NCBI RefSeq assembly: GCF_017315985.1
Contig: NZ_JAFLVR010000030.1
Coordinates: 1 to 64,000, forward strand
Direction: 5' to 3'
Length of the DNA: 64,000 bases
DNA from: Candidatus Enterococcus murrayae
GTDB lineage: Bacteria; Bacillota; Bacilli; Lactobacillales; Enterococcaceae
The translations under genes and the position numbers were made by a program. This document shows positions 61,438 to 64,000 of the stretch, piece after piece. The notes below the pieces were generated by a model. The model saw only the letters and a list, made by a program, of their open reading frames with translations. It was not told the DNA's origin and searched no databases. Numbering within the stretch: position 1 is the stretch's first letter; each line of letters starts with the position of its first letter.

Positions 61438-63605
61438 AAATAGAATTTAATCAATTTGATGAGGAAATGATCAATAAGGAAGCCACACTTATGACCACAG
61501 GCAACGGCTATTTAGGTGTTCGGGCGGTTCATGAGGAGAAGTATCGGAATCAGGATCAGGGATTCTTCGTTCGCGGAATCTTCGACCAAACAGTTGGGAC
61601 AGAAACCGCCGAGTTAGTGAATCTGCCTGATATCACTGAACTGGAATTACGGATAAATGGAGAAATTTTTTCTCTAAACAGTCCTCAGATCACAGACTAT
61701 CAGCGTTTTTTAGATTTATCGACAGGTGAATTAGTTCGTTCCTTAAAGTGGCAAACAGAACAGGGCGATTGGTTCAAAATTACTAATAAACGAATAGTCA
61801 GTCAAAAAAAGAAAGAACAGATCGCTTTTCAGCTGATTGTTGAACCATTAAGCAGGGACTGTACTCTCTCAGTCAAGGCAGGGATTGATGGTCAGGTTTC
61901 TAATGGCGGCAACCAGCATTTAATTGAGCGGGACCTGCGTGTCTATGATGAATGCGTATTAGTAGCTGATTACGAGACTATCGAGAGTCATTTATCGTTA
62001 GGATTAGCGATGCGGCTAAATAAATCAGGAGCTATTTCTGCAAAAAATAGAAAGATTCAAACGAGCATCCAAGAAGCTTGTCAACGAAAGGATGCCTTTG
62101 TCTTTGAGAAAGTGGTTTATGTTTATTCTAGCTTAGAAACCGACGATCCCTTTAAGGCAGCAAAAAAGGCTGCGCAACAGGAAATAACTTATGAAGAAAT
62201 TGCGGCGGCGGCAAAAGAATCTTGGGCCGAGTTTTGGTTGGCGCATCGTGTAGTGATTGACAGTGAAAATGCTTTTGACCAGCTAGCGCTAGATTTTTCT
62301 TGCTATCATCTGCAAATTATGACGCCTGACGATCCTCAGTTTAGTGTGGCGGCTAAGGGCTTGACTGGAGAAGGGTACAAGGGGCATGTTTTCTGGGACA
62401 CAGAGATTTTCATTCTTCCTTTCTTTCTGCATAACAAACCCGCGATCGCAAAAAGCTTATTGAAATATCGCTATTTTAGGCTGGCAGGAGCCAAAGAAAA
62501 GGCGCGTCAAAACGATTATCAAGGGGCATTGTTTCCTTGGGAAAGTGCCTTGACGGGCTACGAGGAGACGCCTAAATACGCAGCGATAAATATTCGCACC
62601 GGCAAACGTCAGATCATTTCTTCGGCAGCAGCGGAGCATCATATCGTCGCGGATATCGCGTATGCTGTGATGGATCTCTATCAAGCGACCGCTGATCAAG
62701 AATTTATGGATCAGTACGGGAAGGAATTGTTGAAAGAAACCGCCCTTTTTTGGCTAAGTCGCGGTGTAGAGGTAAATGGTCGGATCGAGATTCATGATGT
62801 GATTGGTCCAGATGAATATACGGAGCATGTGGATAATAATGCGTACACCAATTATTTAGCAGCTCATAACGTGCGGTCCGCTTTGGAGCAGCAGGTGGGT
62901 GATCCAAAGCTGCATCAACAGTTTGAATATTTTCTCGAGCACCTGTATTTACCGAATATAAATGCGGAGGGGTTGATTCCGCAGGATGATACATTTTTGA
63001 GCAAACCAGTGATTGATCTATCAACATACAAGGAGCAAGCCGGGAATCAACTGATCCTTAGCGATTATTCGCGTCAAGAAGTGATTGATCAGCAGATTTT
63101 GAAGCAAGCGGATCTGGTGATGCTGTTTTATTTACAGCCCTATGTATTTGATTTTGCGACGATCAAGCAAAATCTTTACTATTATGAGGATCGAACGATT
63201 CATGATTCCTCCTTGAGCAAGGCGATCCATGCGATCGTTGCGGCACGAATCCACGAGGCGGAGTGGGCTTATGAAATGTTTCAAGCCGCCTGCAAAATCG
63301 ACTTGAACGATTTGCCCCATACGAGTGATGAAGGCATTCATGGCGCTGCATTAGGCGCAGTTTGGCTCGCAGCTATTTTTGGTTTTGCAGGAATCACCAA
63401 AAATAAAGTATTGGAAATCAATCCGCAGCTGCCAAAGGCTTGGAAGCGGATGTCATTCCAGTTCCATTGGAAAGGTGAAAATATGGCTATTGATTTAACG
63501 CAAGATACGCTTGTGTTAACGAAGAAAACGAAAAAGAAATTGCCGATTGTGATCGAGGGAGCGACTTATTCATTGGAAGAAAAACTAGAATGGAGCAGAA
63601 AGTAA
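61434..63605 (+). CDS. YcjT-like GH65 kojibiose-type phosphorylase
   Basis: A 723-residue glycoside phosphorylase of family GH65, close to kojibiose phosphorylase. It would split an alpha-linked glucose disaccharide with phosphate to beta-glucose 1-phosphate and glucose. Order: N-terminal beta-sandwich (to about 250), helical linker, (alpha/alpha)6 barrel with FWDTEIFILPFF and the general-acid Glu461 in IGPDEYTEHVDNNA, phosphate-binding HTSDEGIHGAALG region near 627, and a small C-terminal domain. It overlaps the previous gene by ATGA. A beta-phosphoglucomutase would be needed to use its product and is not in the window. Confidence 0.88.
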   Translation: MKIEFNQFDEEMINKEATLMTTGNGYLGVRAVHEEKYRNQDQGFFVRGIFDQTVGTETAELVNLPDITELELRINGEIFSLNSPQITDYQRFLDLSTGELVRSLKWQTEQGDWFKITNKRIVSQKKKEQIAFQLIVEPLSRDCTLSVKAGIDGQVSNGGNQHLIERDLRVYDECVLVADYETIESHLSLGLAMRLNKSGAISAKNRKIQTSIQEACQRKDAFVFEKVVYVYSSLETDDPFKAAKKAAQQEITYEEIAAAAKESWAEFWLAHRVVIDSENAFDQLALDFSCYHLQIMTPDDPQFSVAAKGLTGEGYKGHVFWDTEIFILPFFLHNKPAIAKSLLKYRYFRLAGAKEKARQNDYQGALFPWESALTGYEETPKYAAINIRTGKRQIISSAAAEHHIVADIAYAVMDLYQATADQEFMDQYGKELLKETALFWLSRGVEVNGRIEIHDVIGPDEYTEHVDNNAYTNYLAAHNVRSALEQQVGDPKLHQQFEYFLEHLYLPNINAEGLIPQDDTFLSKPVIDLSTYKEQAGNQLILSDYSRQEVIDQQILKQADLVMLFYLQPYVFDFATIKQNLYYYEDRTIHDSSLSKAIHAIVAARIHEAEWAYEMFQAACKIDLNDLPHTSDEGIHGAALGAVWLAAIFGFAGITKNKVLEINPQLPKAWKRMSFQFHWKGENMAIDLTQDTLVLTKKTKKKLPIVIEGATYSLEEKLEWSRK

Positions 63606-63609
63606 AACA

Positions 63610-64000
63610 ATGAAAATTTTGATGATGCCAGATTCGTTCAAGAGCAGCCTTTCTGCTGAAAAAGTGGCATGGATCTTAGGGGAAAGTTTTAGTCAGGTTT
63701 TTCCATCAGCGCAGATCGAGTTATTACCAGTTGGCGATGGAGGGGAAGGCACACTCGATGCATTATCGCAAAATGTCACGATGAAAGAAGAGTGGCAAAC
63801 GGTCAGCGGCTGGGATGGCCAGCCCTTTTCAATGAGATACATGCACTTTCAGGAGCAAGCCTTTTTTGAAATGGCCGATTTGGTTGGATTGCCCATGTTT
63901 TCCGAGGAACAAAGACGACCGCTGGATTTCTTGACGGTTGGATTAGGAGAGCTGGTCCTTCAGCTGCAGACGATGGGGATTAAAAAAATCTATATCGGAA
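63610..64000 (+). CDS. Glycerate kinase, partial (runs off the end)
   Basis: The first 130 residues of a glycerate kinase of the GarK/GlxK type, which phosphorylates D-glycerate. The start MKILMMPDSFKSSLSAEKVA and the VGDGGEGTLDAL motif are diagnostic. Here the stop of the preceding gene is only four bases away, so it belongs to the same operon. Its presence supports the glucosylglycerate assignment of the first gene, since that enzyme releases glycerate. E. coli has no such gene in the ycj cluster. The C-terminal two thirds lie outside the window. Confidence 0.9.
   Translation, partial: MKILMMPDSFKSSLSAEKVAWILGESFSQVFPSAQIELLPVGDGGEGTLDALSQNVTMKEEWQTVSGWDGQPFSMRYMHFQEQAFFEMADLVGLPMFSEEQRRPLDFLTVGLGELVLQLQTMGIKKIYIG

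Overview
The window looks like chromosomal DNA of a low-GC Gram-positive, most likely an Enterococcus. The reasons are strong AGGAGG-type ribosome sites, lipobox lipoproteins, sortase-anchored surface proteins with InlB-type and MucBP-type repeats, CD3324-like and DUF805 proteins, and several sugar operons (PTS, CUT1 ABC) under LacI, RpiR and GntR regulators. No rRNA, tRNA, CRISPR array or insertion sequence was recognised. Species cannot be fixed from the sequence alone.

Layout. (1) 26-2389: nucleoside hydrolase plus MFS exporter, closed by a strong terminator. (2) About 2640-14850: an AT-rich accessory island of small, mostly orphan genes. Many resemble immunity-type families of polymorphic-toxin loci (DUF4279 twice, DUF7336-like three times, DUF2716, DUF3969, DUF7674-like, possibly WapI-like). 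They lie among protein-coding remnants, including what looks like a toxin C-terminal tail just before the first gene, and are bracketed by two small lipoproteins. No full-length toxin is present. (3) 14917-19418, minus strand: a 1182-residue surface protein with a YPKTG sorting motif, a 48-residue basic protein with an AT-hook-like RGRP tail, and a CD3324-type regulator. (4) 19596-22595: a YtcJ amidohydrolase with an APC permease. (5) 23004-26336: a PhnB/VOC protein, a membrane-anchored XRE regulator, a truncated ABC exporter and a lone tyrosine recombinase. (6) 27050-40635: a surface-adhesin module: a winged-helix regulator, a 3302-residue LPKTN-anchored protein with ten 156-residue InlB super-repeats, and a two-component system with a small membrane protein that seems to share a domain with the adhesin. 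(7) 40924-46470: an Amadori-product locus (FrlB-like deglycase, FrlD-like kinase, GntR regulator, YfcC transporter) with an amidohydrolase-fold protein that has lost most metal ligands; a shared TATAACGTTAT palindrome marks two promoters. (8) 48518-52344: alpha-glucoside PTS, family 4 glycosidase and RpiR regulator. (9) 52431-64000: a LacI regulator divergent from a cluster in the same order as Escherichia coli ycjMNOPQRST (glucosylglycerate phosphorylase, CUT1 importer without ATPase, 3-ketoglycoside enzymes, GH65 phosphorylase), followed by a glycerate kinase that runs off the end.

How the genes fit. In the last cluster the importer would bring in glycosides, the dehydrogenases and epimerase would rearrange unusual sugars to glucosides, the two phosphorylases would release glucose 1-phosphate, and glycerate kinase would capture the glycerate from glucosylglycerate. 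The Frl-type operon would phosphorylate and cleave a sugar-amine adduct. The adhesin module pairs a very large wall protein with its own likely regulators. The immunity island reads as the debris and reserve of toxin-immunity exchange.
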